From positions 1-35,645 of the forward strand of contig DWWG01000117.1 of assembly GCA_019119875.1 (NCBI GenBank): a stretch of DNA of 35,645 nucleotides, in the 5' to 3' direction. Source of the DNA: Candidatus Dietzia intestinigallinarum. Its GTDB lineage: Bacteria > Actinomycetota > Actinomycetes > Mycobacteriales > Mycobacteriaceae. The position numbers and the translations under genes were made by a program. Shown one piece after another: positions 15,871 to 24,234 of the stretch. The notes under the pieces were generated by a model. That model saw nothing but the letters and a program-made list of their open reading frames with translations. It had not been told where the DNA came from and ran no database searches. Each line of letters begins with the position of its first letter. Position 1 is the stretch's first letter.

Positions 15871-15876
15871 TACGAT
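15871..15876 (+). promoter_or_regulatory. Probable -10 of DUF4442-type gene (leaderless)
   Basis: TACGAT ends 6 nt before the GTG at 15883, within TTACGAT; no ribosome binding site is present and no -35 is recognisable. Confidence 0.45.
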
Positions 15877-15882
15877 CGTCGC

Positions 15883-16356
15883 GTGCCCAAGACGATGCTG
15901 CACCGCTACTCCGCCAGCCCCTCGGCGTTCCCAGTGCTCGCGTCGCTCTATCCGCCGCTGCTCGGGTCGGGGATCCGCATCCGACACGTCGCCCCGGACT
16001 GGACCAGCGGCGAACTGACCATGCGGGTGGCCCCGTGGACCGCCAACACCAACGGCACGGCCTTCGGTGGCGCGCTCTTCGCCGCCACCGACGTTCTCTA
16101 CGGCGCGCTGCTGTCCGGGCAGCTCGGTGGCGGCTACCAGGTGTGGACGAAAAGCGCGACGATCGACTTCCACCGGCCCGGCCGAGGCCGACTCACCTGC
16201 CGGGTCGAGGTCCCGGCCGGTGAGGCCGACATGATCCGCGACCAGTTGTCCGGGAAACGCAGCACCAGCGTGGTGCACACCGCGCTCATCGTCGACTCCC
16301 GGGGGCAGACCGTGGTCGAGGCCCGGCACACGATGTCAGTCCGCCGCCGGAACTGA
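15883..16356 (+). CDS. DUF4442-type hotdog-fold protein (putative thioesterase)
   Basis: 157 aa from the GTG at 15883. The body fits the DUF4442/YiiD-C hotdog fold: LTMRVAPWTANTNGTAFGGALFAATDVLYG around residues 44-73, where NxNGTxFGG(A/S)LF is the conserved helix start, and WTKSATIDFHRPGRG for the following strand. Proteins of this group are probable acyl-CoA thioesterases or acyl-binding proteins in the cytosol. The substrate is not known. An alternative in-frame start 60 nt upstream is less likely because it lies before the -10 hexamer. It converges with the next gene, with 37 bp between stop codons. Confidence 0.85.
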   Translation: MPKTMLHRYSASPSAFPVLASLYPPLLGSGIRIRHVAPDWTSGELTMRVAPWTANTNGTAFGGALFAATDVLYGALLSGQLGGGYQVWTKSATIDFHRPGRGRLTCRVEVPAGEADMIRDQLSGKRSTSVVHTALIVDSRGQTVVEARHTMSVRRRN

Positions 16357-16393
16357 CCGGCAAGTTGTGCCGCCGGCACTGACCGGCCAGGCA

Positions 16394-17533
16394 TCAGGAC
16401 GGGCCCGGGCCCCACAGTCCGTGCGGGTCGTCGGCCCCGGATCGATGGGCTGGCAGTCGCAGCTCGGTGGCCGGCCACCGTGCCGCCAGCAGACCGGCGG
16501 CGCGGCGAGGGATGGCCACCTGCCCCAACCCCTGCACCGAGTGCGACCCCGTGCCCGGATCGATTCCTCGCCCGCCGGTCTGGTGAACTCGCGGGACAGG
16601 AACCGGGCCGGCGTCGGATCCGGAGAGGCGCGACCTCACCGAGCCGACGCCTCGCTCACGAACGATGATCACCGTCCAGCCTGCGCTCTGGAGCCGCGAC
16701 TGGTGACGACTGGCTGTCCTGTCCCGGCGCGCCCGGGCGGCAGAGGTGAACACGACGCACCGAGCAGCGGGATCGGCCAGCGGCAGCTCGACAGTGCCGG
16801 ACCCCAGCACCACCCGATGGCCGTGGCGGAAGTCTCCGCAATCCGCGCCGGCGAGCAGCAGTCGGGCCCTGGTCGACAGGGCCGAGAACGAGCCCGGATC
16901 GCATGTGCGAACGACCTTCGCGAATCGGTGTGCACCCCTTCCACTCGGATGCTCGATCGCGGCCCTGAGCTGGGCAGGCAGCTCCGCCACCATGGCGCAC
17001 AGTCGCTCCACCGAGACCACTGCGTCCTCAAGGTCGAGGTCCACCGCGAGGTCCCGGCAGGTCCGCAACGGCGTGGTGACCCGCAGGCCGTCGATCTCGG
17101 TTACGGCGTGCGGCGGTAGCGCGCCGTACCGATAGATCCGTCCCTCACGGGCCTTGCGGGTGCCCGGAAGCCAGATCTCGGGAAGCGCGTCCGCGGGCAC
17201 GGAATCGTCGCCCCAGAGCAATGCCGCGCTTCGCCCGCGCAGGACACCCTCCGGGAATGAGCGGGCCAGAGCCCGGCTGCGGGTCAACAGGTCGTCAGGC
17301 TGGTCCGCGCGTCGGTACATGCCCCACCAGATGCGGCGGTAATACTTCTTGATCAGGGGCGCCGACACCTGCTCGTCAAGTTCTGCCGAGGTCAGCGGAC
17401 CCGGCGGCAGCCCGGTGGGAATCTCCGAAGCGGTCATGGCGTCGACTTCTGCTCCCGCCGCTGCTGCGGCCGGGGCGACTGACTCCCGGTGCGACGTGAC
17501 GGCAGGCATCCGATTCATTGCAGATGGGTTCAT
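16394..17533 (-). CDS. AbiEi/DUF559-like protein with apparently degenerate nuclease domain
   Basis: 379 aa from the ATG at 17533 (GGGAG is very close upstream; ATGs at 17518 and further in are alternatives). The N-terminal half has an AbiEi-antitoxin-like pattern: RRADQPDDLLTRSRALARSF, then VLRGRSAALLWGD and ITTPLRTCRDLAVDL-like wording (LRVTTPLRTCRDLAVDL). The C-terminal half resembles the DUF559/Vsr-like endonuclease found in many mycolata proteins: TRARLLLAG, then a VELPLADP strand and RHQSRLQSAGWTVIIV. The acidic residues expected in the nuclease core (Asp and Glu of the E-x-DG type) are replaced, for example VVFTSA where VVE-DG is usual, so catalysis is doubtful. A C-terminal Gly/Pro/Arg-rich tail is unexplained. 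Solitary, convergent with the hotdog gene. Confidence 0.7.
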   Translation of the reverse strand: MNPSAMNRMPAVTSHRESVAPAAAAAGAEVDAMTASEIPTGLPPGPLTSAELDEQVSAPLIKKYYRRIWWGMYRRADQPDDLLTRSRALARSFPEGVLRGRSAALLWGDDSVPADALPEIWLPGTRKAREGRIYRYGALPPHAVTEIDGLRVTTPLRTCRDLAVDLDLEDAVVSVERLCAMVAELPAQLRAAIEHPSGRGAHRFAKVVRTCDPGSFSALSTRARLLLAGADCGDFRHGHRVVLGSGTVELPLADPAARCVVFTSAARARRDRTASRHQSRLQSAGWTVIIVRERGVGSVRSRLSGSDAGPVPVPRVHQTGGRGIDPGTGSHSVQGLGQVAIPRRAAGLLAARWPATELRLPAHRSGADDPHGLWGPGPS

Positions 17534-17598
17534 GTCTCCCACTCTGCCGACCCCAACGCGGGCTCCCCGTCGGGAACGGGCGCTTCGACCTCGTGCTC

Positions 17599-17607
17599 TG
17601 TGGATAA
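17599..17607 (-). promoter_or_regulatory. Perfect DnaA-box sequence (single)
   Basis: The minus strand reads TTATCCACA, identical to the consensus DnaA box, about 66 nt upstream of the chosen start of the AbiEi/DUF559-like gene. It stands alone, with no cluster or AT-rich unwinding region, so it is not an origin. Confidence 0.35.
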
Positions 17608-17641
17608 CCGCCAAATGTGGAATTCGCGCCCCCAGCGCCGG

Positions 17642-17711
17642 GCGTTGAGTCACTCCGTCAGCCCGTCCCGCGCCCCGCCCTGGGAGAACGCTGCACAGAA
17701 CGACTCAACGC
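17642..17711 (+). repeat. 70-bp dispersed inverted-repeat element, copy 1
   Basis: Perfect 10-bp terminal inverted repeats GCGTTGAGTC (17642-17651) and GACTCAACGC (17702-17711) enclose exactly 50 nt. A second copy in opposite orientation lies at 25753-25822 with the same 50-nt spacing. The two align without gaps over 70 bp at about two thirds identity, best in the blocks TGTGCAGC and CCCAGG (reading from the right arm). The element lies between glfT2's stop codon and the AbiEi/DUF559-like gene. Confidence 0.7.
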
Positions 17712-17750
17712 GTGGGGGCGGACGGCGTGTGGCGTGTGGGGCGGGCCGGC

Positions 17751-19622
17751 TCACAGTCCGTAGAGACGCGCCCAGTTCTCGCGAGTGGTGAGCTCCGCCT
17801 GCGCCCGCCGCCAGCGCTCCTGCGCGGCCGGCGCCTCGCGGAGAAAACGCGCGAGCAGCGCGACCAGCCGCTTCTGGAGCTCGGAGGCCAGAGCCGGATC
17901 CACCTTCCGGTGATGCACCCCGGTCTGCGACGCGTCGGTCACGTACACCTCGTCGAACAGCGACACGTGCCACCAGGCGGCATCTTCGTACGGGATCGCC
18001 ACGACCCCCTTACGCTGCCGGCCCAGCTTCTGCACGAGCAGCCGCTTGGCCAGCACCTGGTCCTCGCGGTCCTCGCGAGGGATCCCGACCTTGCGCTCGA
18101 CGGTGATCCCGGCCGGCAGCGCCTCCACGCCCAACTTCGCGGTCTCCGGGTAACCTGCGCGTTCCTCGCGGATCGCGGCGAGCGCCCGCTGGCCACCGTC
18201 GCCGACACCGTTGACCCCATCGGGACCGTCGAGGAACGCCTCGATCCCCCGCATCCGCGTGGCCGCCAGCCCGTACTGCATGGCCGCGACCGCGCGCAGG
18301 ACACTGCGACCGAGGTTCTTGGCCATGTCCCTCGGGTCCAGCCCCTGCCGGATCGCGGCCGTGACCAGCGAGTTCCGCTGCGAGAAGAACTGGCCGAAGT
18401 CGTCGCCGTCCTTCCAGTAGAAATCGGCGTGCCACACGGCCGCCCCCTGCAGGGTGCACGTGGGCATCCCGGCCTGGCGGCAGCGCAGACCGTACTCGAT
18501 GTCGTCCCACTGGAAGAAGTACGGCATCGGCAGCCCGACCTGATCCACCGCCTCGCCGGGGACGAGGCAGGACCACCAGGCGTTGTACTCCGCGTCGATC
18601 CGCCGCTCCTGACGGTTCTCCACCACCGACTCGTCACGCAGCGCGAACTCGTCCGCATCCAGGCCGCCCTTGAGTTCCGGCAGGTGCGTGCGCTCGGCGG
18701 AGACCAGCAGATAGTCCGGGTTGAACAGGTACATCATCTGCGCACCGACGAGCATCGGCTCGCGAGTCACCGCCGCGAACGCGAACAGGCGCAGCACCGT
18801 CTCCGGCTCGACCCGCACGTCGTCGTCCATGAGCAGTACGTCGACCGGGCCGGGCACATCCGGCGCGGTGGCCTCGAACATGCCGCGGCTGAAACCGCCG
18901 GCACCACCGAGGTTGGGCTGGCGCAGGTAGTGCAGCCGATCACCGAACTCCGCGGCCGCATGCTCGAAAGCCTCACGGGTCCGGACCAGGTCGGTTCCCT
19001 GGTCGGTGACGTACAGGTCGTCGATCAGGTCCGCCACCAGCGGATCGGCGGCCAGGGAGGCGACGGTCGCCGCGCAGTCGTCGGCACGGTTGAACGTGCA
19101 GATGGCCACGGCCGCGCGACGGGCCGGCCTCGTCGTCGTCGTACTCCACGTCACCTCCGACACGGTGGCCGCGGCGTCCACGGCGTGGAACTCCAGCCAC
19201 ATCGCACCGCCGTCGGTGAACGTGTCCACCGGGACGTGCAGCACCGCCATGCCGTCACCGGAGTGTTGGACCATGTCGACCGTACGCACATGGGACCCGA
19301 TGTCGGAGGCCCGCACCAGCACGTCCACCCGGCCGGCGGATTCGACCGCCACCCGCACCGACAGCTCGTCGACGCAGGTCCACCGCTGCCAGTACGAGGC
19401 CTCGAAGCGACCGAAATAGGTGTTGGTGTCGACCACCGCGCCCGGCTCGAGCCGCAGGTCGCCGCGACTGCGGCGCGCGCCGCCGCGGATGACGCGCGAG
19501 TAGAGGTCCTCGTTGACCCACGTGCGCGGGCCCGAGAACAGGGTGCGCTGCAGGAGCAGGTCGCGGTCGGTGCCGGCGGTGCCTGCGTCGGCGCCTTCGG
19601 CGGTCACGGTGGTGGCGTCCAT
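17751..19622 (-). CDS. glfT2: Galactofuranosyltransferase GlfT2 (galactan polymerase)
   Basis: 623 aa, close to the 637 aa of M. tuberculosis GlfT2. It polymerises galactan by alternating beta-1,5 and beta-1,6 Galf additions from UDP-Galf on the cytosolic membrane face. The N-terminal beta-sandwich (about 25-160) precedes the GT-A domain starting VAICTFNRADDC. The metal-binding triad is MDDDV (D266-D268), the acid/base region is QWDDIEYGLR (D373, D374, E376) and the active-site histidine is in VWHADFYWKDGDD (H398). All key residues match the known enzyme within a few positions. The C-terminal helical region for tetramerisation is present. AGGAG lies 12 nt before the ATG. It is the third gene of a leftward unit with the gtrA-like and DUF6541 genes. 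Confidence 0.96.
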   Translation of the reverse strand: MDATTVTAEGADAGTAGTDRDLLLQRTLFSGPRTWVNEDLYSRVIRGGARRSRGDLRLEPGAVVDTNTYFGRFEASYWQRWTCVDELSVRVAVESAGRVDVLVRASDIGSHVRTVDMVQHSGDGMAVLHVPVDTFTDGGAMWLEFHAVDAAATVSEVTWSTTTTRPARRAAVAICTFNRADDCAATVASLAADPLVADLIDDLYVTDQGTDLVRTREAFEHAAAEFGDRLHYLRQPNLGGAGGFSRGMFEATAPDVPGPVDVLLMDDDVRVEPETVLRLFAFAAVTREPMLVGAQMMYLFNPDYLLVSAERTHLPELKGGLDADEFALRDESVVENRQERRIDAEYNAWWSCLVPGEAVDQVGLPMPYFFQWDDIEYGLRCRQAGMPTCTLQGAAVWHADFYWKDGDDFGQFFSQRNSLVTAAIRQGLDPRDMAKNLGRSVLRAVAAMQYGLAATRMRGIEAFLDGPDGVNGVGDGGQRALAAIREERAGYPETAKLGVEALPAGITVERKVGIPREDREDQVLAKRLLVQKLGRQRKGVVAIPYEDAAWWHVSLFDEVYVTDASQTGVHHRKVDPALASELQKRLVALLARFLREAPAAQERWRRAQAELTTRENWARLYGL

Positions 19623-19647
19623 GGGGCGATGCGCTCCTGAGGGTCGG

Positions 19648-21744
19648 TTATCCGGTGCCGCCCAGGCTAGCCCCCGGGCCCGTCTCGGCCACGTCGACGA
19701 CCGGTGAGTCGGTGTTCGGCGGCTGCTCGAGCGGCGTCATCGGGGGGATCCCCGGCGGGGGCAGCTGCGGCGGATGGTCCGCGGGCACCGGCAGAACCTC
19801 GTAGAGGCGGGCGCCCTCGTTCTCCGCGACCACGCGCAGGTTGGGGTTGAGGTGCAGGCCGACGAAACCTCCCGGTCGACCCGGGCCGCCCACGACCCCG
19901 GTTCCCACCACGACCCACCGCACGTCCTGCCGCTGCACCTCGTAGGTGATCGACGGATCGAAACCGTACCGGTTGATCGAGGTGTAGAGCGTCATCCGGT
20001 CGGCGCCGACCTGGGCCACCGGGTCGTCGGCCAGCGGCGTACCGAACACCACCGGCACCCCGTACAGCGCGTACACCCACCCGGTGCCGTCGAACGGGTC
20101 GCCCAGCGCCACGCCGCCGTCGTACAGCTCGCCCAGGCGGTCCAGCACCTCGCGTTCCAGCGCGTTGACCGCGGGGCCGTCGCCATAGCCCCAGATCCGC
20201 ACCTCGCGCACCAGTAGCGCCTGCCCCGACACCACGGCCAGCAGGCACACCACCGCGACCACCACCCCGGCACGCGCTGCCGGCCGGCGAAGCAGACCAC
20301 GCGGCATGAGCGCCCGCACCCCGGCGCCGGCCAGCACCGCCGAGGGCACGGCGAGCAACGCCGCGAACCGGTACATGTCGTCCCACCAGAATCCGGTGAA
20401 CACCCGCACCCAGTCACCCTCGACCCCCGCGGCGAGCACGTACAACACCCCGTAGACGACCCAGGCCGTCACCACGGGCGCGAGCGGTCGGCGCCATCGC
20501 GGGAGGGCCACCGACGCGACCAGACCGATGAGCACCAACACCGTCATCCCGGCGGACGCCACCGCGGAGGGGCCGAGATCGAAGACCCCGGCAACGGCGC
20601 GGGCGACCCCCATCTGCCGGGGCCACGAGAACCCCGAGGCACCACCGACGGCATCCGCCGACATCACGCTCAGGGTCCACAACCCGTACGCGCCCACCGG
20701 CACCGCCGCCAGCACGAACCCGCCGACCACCGTCAGCCGGGATCGCACACCGGGCGCGGCCACGACACCGGCCACCGCCTGCGCACCGACCGGAACCGCC
20801 GCCGCCAGCGCCACCGAGGGGTGCACCGACCACGCCCCCGCCATCCCGGCCCCGAGCAGCAACGCGGCAACCACCACCCCGACCCACGTCGAGCCCGCCC
20901 GCGCCGCCGAGAGCCGCTCCCCCAGCACCAGCAGCCCCGGGATCACCGCCACACCCAGCGCGAACGGCAACAGCGGCCCCCACCCGAGGACCTGGAAGGG
21001 GAACGTCCAGGACGATGCCGCGACGACCGCGGCGCCGACCGCCGCCGGCCGGGATCCACCGCACAGTCGCCCGGCCAGGAGCGCCACACCCAGCACGAAC
21101 ACCACGCCGGTCACCGCCGACATCGCGTTCAGGGCGCCCGGCATCCCGTTCAGCGCCCCGGGTGTGCCGTCGCCGGGCAGGTGCAGCAGGAGCGACGTGA
21201 GCGCGTGATAGGTGTCCGGGTAGTAGAAGTGCGGGTTGGCGGGCTGGCTCACCGGTGCCAGGTCGGTCAGTCCGGCCCGCCCGGTCTCGGCGATGTACCG
21301 CGTGGCCCCGCCGTGGAAGAGGGCGTCCCAGTACTGGGGGATCGCCGTGAGTCCGCGGGTCGCGATCCCGAACTGCACCGCGGGGAGGGCGGCGAGTACG
21401 ACGACGAGATCGCCCACCCACCGCCGCAGGGAGCGGGTGGCGGCGTTGTCGTCGTCGTACTCGTTCCCGCCCCGCGGCCGCGCCCGGCCCGCCGCCACCC
21501 GGGCGGCGATACCCACCACCCCGGCGCACAGCAGCGCCACGAGCGCCGTCGCCCCCGCAGAGGCCGGAGCCCAGGGGACGTCCGCGGCGGCGGTGACCGT
21601 GCAGCCCGCCGCCACCACCGCGAGCGTCAGAGCCGGCCCGGCCGCCACCGCGTCACGCCAGCGCAGGCCTGCCGCCAGGCAGACGGCCGCACCGGGCACC
21701 ACCAGCAGTGCCAGGGCGACGGCCAGCAGGATCACGGCGGTCAC
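19648..21744 (-). CDS. Polytopic DUF6541-type membrane protein (Rv3779-like)
   Basis: 698 aa from a GTG 4 nt after the gtrA-like stop codon, so the two are coupled. It has about 12-14 hydrophobic segments and a C-terminal extracytoplasmic domain (about 540-660), ending in a Pro-rich tail. A large loop after the third or fourth helix reads TAIPQYWDALFHGGATRYIAETGR and then NPHFYYPDTYHAL, the conserved actinobacterial DUF6541 pattern with acidic and His residues, placed like the catalytic loop of GT-C glycosyltransferases. The M. tuberculosis relative Rv3779 lies in the same arabinogalactan region and has been linked to polyprenyl-phospho-sugar metabolism. Its operon with gtrA and glfT2 argues for an envelope glycan role. 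The donor and acceptor are unknown. Confidence 0.88.
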   Translation of the reverse strand: MTAVILLAVALALLVVPGAAVCLAAGLRWRDAVAAGPALTLAVVAAGCTVTAAADVPWAPASAGATALVALLCAGVVGIAARVAAGRARPRGGNEYDDDNAATRSLRRWVGDLVVVLAALPAVQFGIATRGLTAIPQYWDALFHGGATRYIAETGRAGLTDLAPVSQPANPHFYYPDTYHALTSLLLHLPGDGTPGALNGMPGALNAMSAVTGVVFVLGVALLAGRLCGGSRPAAVGAAVVAASSWTFPFQVLGWGPLLPFALGVAVIPGLLVLGERLSAARAGSTWVGVVVAALLLGAGMAGAWSVHPSVALAAAVPVGAQAVAGVVAAPGVRSRLTVVGGFVLAAVPVGAYGLWTLSVMSADAVGGASGFSWPRQMGVARAVAGVFDLGPSAVASAGMTVLVLIGLVASVALPRWRRPLAPVVTAWVVYGVLYVLAAGVEGDWVRVFTGFWWDDMYRFAALLAVPSAVLAGAGVRALMPRGLLRRPAARAGVVVAVVCLLAVVSGQALLVREVRIWGYGDGPAVNALEREVLDRLGELYDGGVALGDPFDGTGWVYALYGVPVVFGTPLADDPVAQVGADRMTLYTSINRYGFDPSITYEVQRQDVRWVVVGTGVVGGPGRPGGFVGLHLNPNLRVVAENEGARLYEVLPVPADHPPQLPPPGIPPMTPLEQPPNTDSPVVDVAETGPGASLGGTG

Positions 21745-21748
21745 GGCG

Positions 21749-22276
21749 TCAGCGCACCCGGAAGATCACCGTGCGCTGAACAACGAAATTGGTCACCGTC
21801 GCCACCCCCTGCGCGATCACGTACCCGATCGTGGTGGACCAGAACATGGGCCAGCCCACAGCGTCGAACCAGGGCACCAGCAGCATGAACAGGCCCCACT
21901 GGACGCCGAACATCACCGCGTACAGGCCCATCGTGGCCACGAACCGGGCCCGCGAAGGCTCGGCCTGGAAGGTCCACCGGCGGTTGAGCGCGTAGGCGGT
22001 GAGCGTGCCGGCGACGAACGACAGCGCCTTGGCCGGGCCGTAGCCCATCCCGACGAGCATGAACAGCTGCAGCAGGCCGTAGTCGACGACCGCCGACAGC
22101 ACGCCGGTGAGGAAGAACCGGATGATCTGCGTCCTGAGGTCTGTCGGGGCGGCCGGGTCGGACTCGTGTCGCGACTCCAGCGGATCCACTGAGCCGCGCA
22201 GGGAATCCATGACGGAATCGATCGGCGGGGTCACCTGGTCGTCCGGGGCGCCCGCGCCACTGGTGGAAGAGCTCAC
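21749..22276 (-). CDS. GtrA-family membrane protein (Rv3789-like)
   Basis: 175 aa from the GTG at 22276, chosen because a -10 TACTCT ends 6 nt before it; the frame is open further upstream but that part overlaps the divergent lipase gene. Four transmembrane helices follow a charged cytosolic N terminus: IIRFFLTGVLSAVVDYGLLQLF is the first and TTIGYVIAQGVATVTNFVVQRTVIFRVR the last, the GtrA signature. In M. tuberculosis the homologue Rv3789, next to dprE1, has been proposed to flip decaprenyl-phosphoryl-arabinose or to anchor AftA. Here the gene is instead on the other strand, heading the operon with the DUF6541 gene and glfT2, separated from dprE1 by the lipase gene. Confidence 0.92.
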   Translation of the reverse strand: MSSSTSGAGAPDDQVTPPIDSVMDSLRGSVDPLESRHESDPAAPTDLRTQIIRFFLTGVLSAVVDYGLLQLFMLVGMGYGPAKALSFVAGTLTAYALNRRWTFQAEPSRARFVATMGLYAVMFGVQWGLFMLLVPWFDAVGWPMFWSTTIGYVIAQGVATVTNFVVQRTVIFRVR

Positions 22277-22282
22277 CCAGAC

Positions 22283-22310
22283 AGAGTAGGTCGGAGGGGG
22301 CGGAAGTGAA
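22283..22310 (-). promoter_or_regulatory. Promoter of gtrA-like/DUF6541/glfT2 operon
   Basis: On the minus strand TTCACT (22305-22310), a 16-nt spacer and TACTCT (22283-22288) are followed after 6 nt by the GTG start, predicting a leaderless transcript. Confidence 0.5.
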
Positions 22311-22349
22311 CATCGACGCGTCCTCCGGCCGGACGCGCCGGCCCACCGA

Positions 22350-22355
22350 TACGGT
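22350..22355 (+). promoter_or_regulatory. Probable -10 of lipase gene (leaderless)
   Basis: TACGGT ends 6 nt before the ATG at 22362, with no ribosome binding site. It lies 62 bp from the opposing -10 of the gtrA-like operon. Confidence 0.45.
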
Positions 22356-22361
22356 GCAGTC

Positions 22362-23777
22362 ATGTCCCTGCGGTCCCGATCCCGTTCCGGCCGTCTGTTC
22401 CTCGCGACGGCCCTCGCCTCCGTGTGCGTTCTCGCCGGCGTGCCCGGCGTCACCGCGCAGCCCGGCGTGGTCGCGCAGCCCGCCGCACCCGCCGGACCCG
22501 GGTCGGCCGAGCTCCCGGACCCCCTCGCGGGCTTGCGTCCCGCGCCCGAGCACGAGCGCACCCCCGAGCGCTATCTGCCCAGCCCCTCGCCGGACCCCTG
22601 GTACTCGAACCCGCCGCAGGTCGATCCGGCCACCGCACCGGGCACGATCCTGGCCACGCGATCGGTCACGGTGCCGCCGATGAACATGCGCAATTTCGGC
22701 CGCGGCTGGCAGGTCCTCGTCCAGAGCGCCGACTCCCACGACCAGCCGCAGCAGATCGTCTCCACGATCCTCGAACCGGCCACCCCCTGGGACGGGCCCG
22801 GTCCGCGGCCGCTGGTGTCGTTCAACGTGACGATCGACTCTCTCGGACTGGAATGCATGCCATCGCACGTGCTTCCCAACGAGCTCAACATCGAAATGCC
22901 GCCGTTCCTGCAGATCCTCGCCGACCGCGGGTACGGGCTGGTGGTGACCGACTTCCAGGGACCCAAGGCCGCATATGCGGCGGGCCGTGCCAACGGGCGG
23001 GCCGTGCTCGACGGGATGCGGGCCGCGCGCGCGTTCGTGCCGCCGGGTGAGGAGGCGCCGATGTACGGCGACTCGCGGATCGTTCAGGTCGGCTACTCGG
23101 GCGGCGGGATCGCCACGGGGTGGGCGGCGCAGCTGCAGCCGGTGTACGCGCCCGAGCTGACCGACGTGCTGGTCGGCTCCTCGATCGGCGGGGTGCCGGC
23201 CGACTACTCCGACCTGTTCGACACCATGGACGGCACCCTCGGCTCCGGGTTGTACCGGGCCGCGGTCCTCGGTGTGGCCCGCGAGTACCCGGAGTTGTAC
23301 CCGCTGCTGAACGACACCGGCGACGTGGCCGCCTACCAGCTCCGCGACTCGTGCGCCGCCGCCAACACCGTGAGCGGAATCCTCCACGCACCACTGTCGA
23401 TGCTCACCGACGTCGATCCACGCACCGACCCGACCGTGCAGCGCGTGATGGCCCGCAACCGGCTGGGGACCGCCGACCCGGCAAGCGGCGCAGACCCGCG
23501 CGAGGTGCCGACCGGCCCGGTGCAGGTGTGGCACGGTGACGCCGTCGTCCCGATCGGACCCGGACCCGGCTCCTCGACGGGCCCCGGCGACATCTTCGTC
23601 CCCGAATGGACGGCCCGGCGGCTCGCCGACGAGTGGTGTGCGGCCGGCGCCGACGTGGAGTACACCCCCGTGGCCGGCGAGCACATCGCCGCCGCCTACA
23701 CCGCCGTCGGGCCCGCCCTGGACTGGGTGGACGCCCGGGCCCGCGGGGTGCCCTTCACCACCGGGTGCCGGTCGTAG
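22362..23777 (+). CDS. Secretory lipase (LIP family, alpha/beta hydrolase)
   Basis: 471 aa. A Sec signal peptide (about 1-32, ending VTAQ) precedes a Pro-rich segment and an alpha/beta-hydrolase domain of the secretory lipase family, best known from fungal and mycolata extracellular lipases. The nucleophile is Ser246 in VGYSGGG, the acid is probably Asp393 in VWHGDAVVPI and the histidine is His441 in GEHIAA, all in the order expected. Substrates are probably triacylglycerols or other esters, possibly envelope lipids. It is transcribed away from the gtrA-like operon and sits between it and dprE1, a place where M. tuberculosis has no lipase gene. Four to five cysteines could form disulphides. 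Confidence 0.9.
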   Translation: MSLRSRSRSGRLFLATALASVCVLAGVPGVTAQPGVVAQPAAPAGPGSAELPDPLAGLRPAPEHERTPERYLPSPSPDPWYSNPPQVDPATAPGTILATRSVTVPPMNMRNFGRGWQVLVQSADSHDQPQQIVSTILEPATPWDGPGPRPLVSFNVTIDSLGLECMPSHVLPNELNIEMPPFLQILADRGYGLVVTDFQGPKAAYAAGRANGRAVLDGMRAARAFVPPGEEAPMYGDSRIVQVGYSGGGIATGWAAQLQPVYAPELTDVLVGSSIGGVPADYSDLFDTMDGTLGSGLYRAAVLGVAREYPELYPLLNDTGDVAAYQLRDSCAAANTVSGILHAPLSMLTDVDPRTDPTVQRVMARNRLGTADPASGADPREVPTGPVQVWHGDAVVPIGPGPGSSTGPGDIFVPEWTARRLADEWCAAGADVEYTPVAGEHIAAAYTAVGPALDWVDARARGVPFTTGCRS

Positions 23778-23830
23778 CGGGGTCGGCTCTCCCGTCACCC
23801 GCAACCCGCCCGGCATCCGCTCCCGCGCAT

Positions 23831-23920
23831 GCATCCGCCCACCCGGCATCCGCCCACTCAGTATCCGCCCACTCGGCATCCACCCACCCAGCATCCACCC
23901 ACCCAGCATCCGCCCACCCA
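23831..23920 (+). repeat. 15-bp tandem array, six copies
   Basis: Six contiguous units of GCATCCGCCCACCCA type start at 23831, 23846, 23861, 23876, 23891 and 23906, with one to three changes each. A partial unit follows at 23921. There are no spacers. Confidence 0.92.
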
Positions 23921-24029
23921 GCATCCGCTCCCGCGCATGCTCGCCCCGCGGGGATCCGCTCCTCTCCGTGAACTCCCGCACGCCCCGGCGCGGTGGCGGG
24001 AGTGCATGACCAGGAGCGGATGTTGTCGC

Positions 24030-24091
24030 ACCGAGCAGGCGCGGGAGCGGATGCCGGGGGACCGAGCAGGCGCGGGAGCGGATGCCGGGGG
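24030..24091 (+). repeat. Perfect 31-bp tandem duplication
   Basis: 24030-24060 and 24061-24091 are identical; each starts ACCGAGCAGG and contains GCGCGGGAGCGGATGC, the reverse complement of the motif in the neighbouring 15-bp array's last unit. Confidence 0.92.
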
Positions 24092-24228
24092 GGACCTTGA
24101 GCGCCTGCGCCGGATGCCCACGCCCCGCGTTCGGCCATCTGCTCCCGCCCCAAGTGCAGCCATCTGCCCACGCCCCGCGTGTAGCCGAATCAGCCCCCAC
24201 GTGGCGACGAGTCCGGCCGCCGTGGCGG

Positions 24229-24234
24229 TAGCCT
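24229..24234 (+). promoter_or_regulatory. Probable -10 of dprE1 (leaderless)
   Basis: TAGCCT ends 7 nt before the GTG at 24242; no ribosome binding site or clear -35 is present. Confidence 0.45.

Noticed and set aside
15851-16365. 16-bp direct repeat (GAACTGACCGGC-R-AGT) flanking the DUF4442-type gene
   Set aside because: The copies differ at one position and a match of this length is expected a few times by chance in 35 kb of GC-rich DNA; there is no other sign of a mobile cassette.
17599-17607. Replication origin
   Set aside because: One DnaA box only, no box cluster, no AT-rich region and no dnaA or dnaN nearby.
23831-23920. Possible CRISPR array
   Set aside because: The 15-bp units are contiguous with no spacers, are too short, and no cas genes are present; it is a tandem minisatellite.
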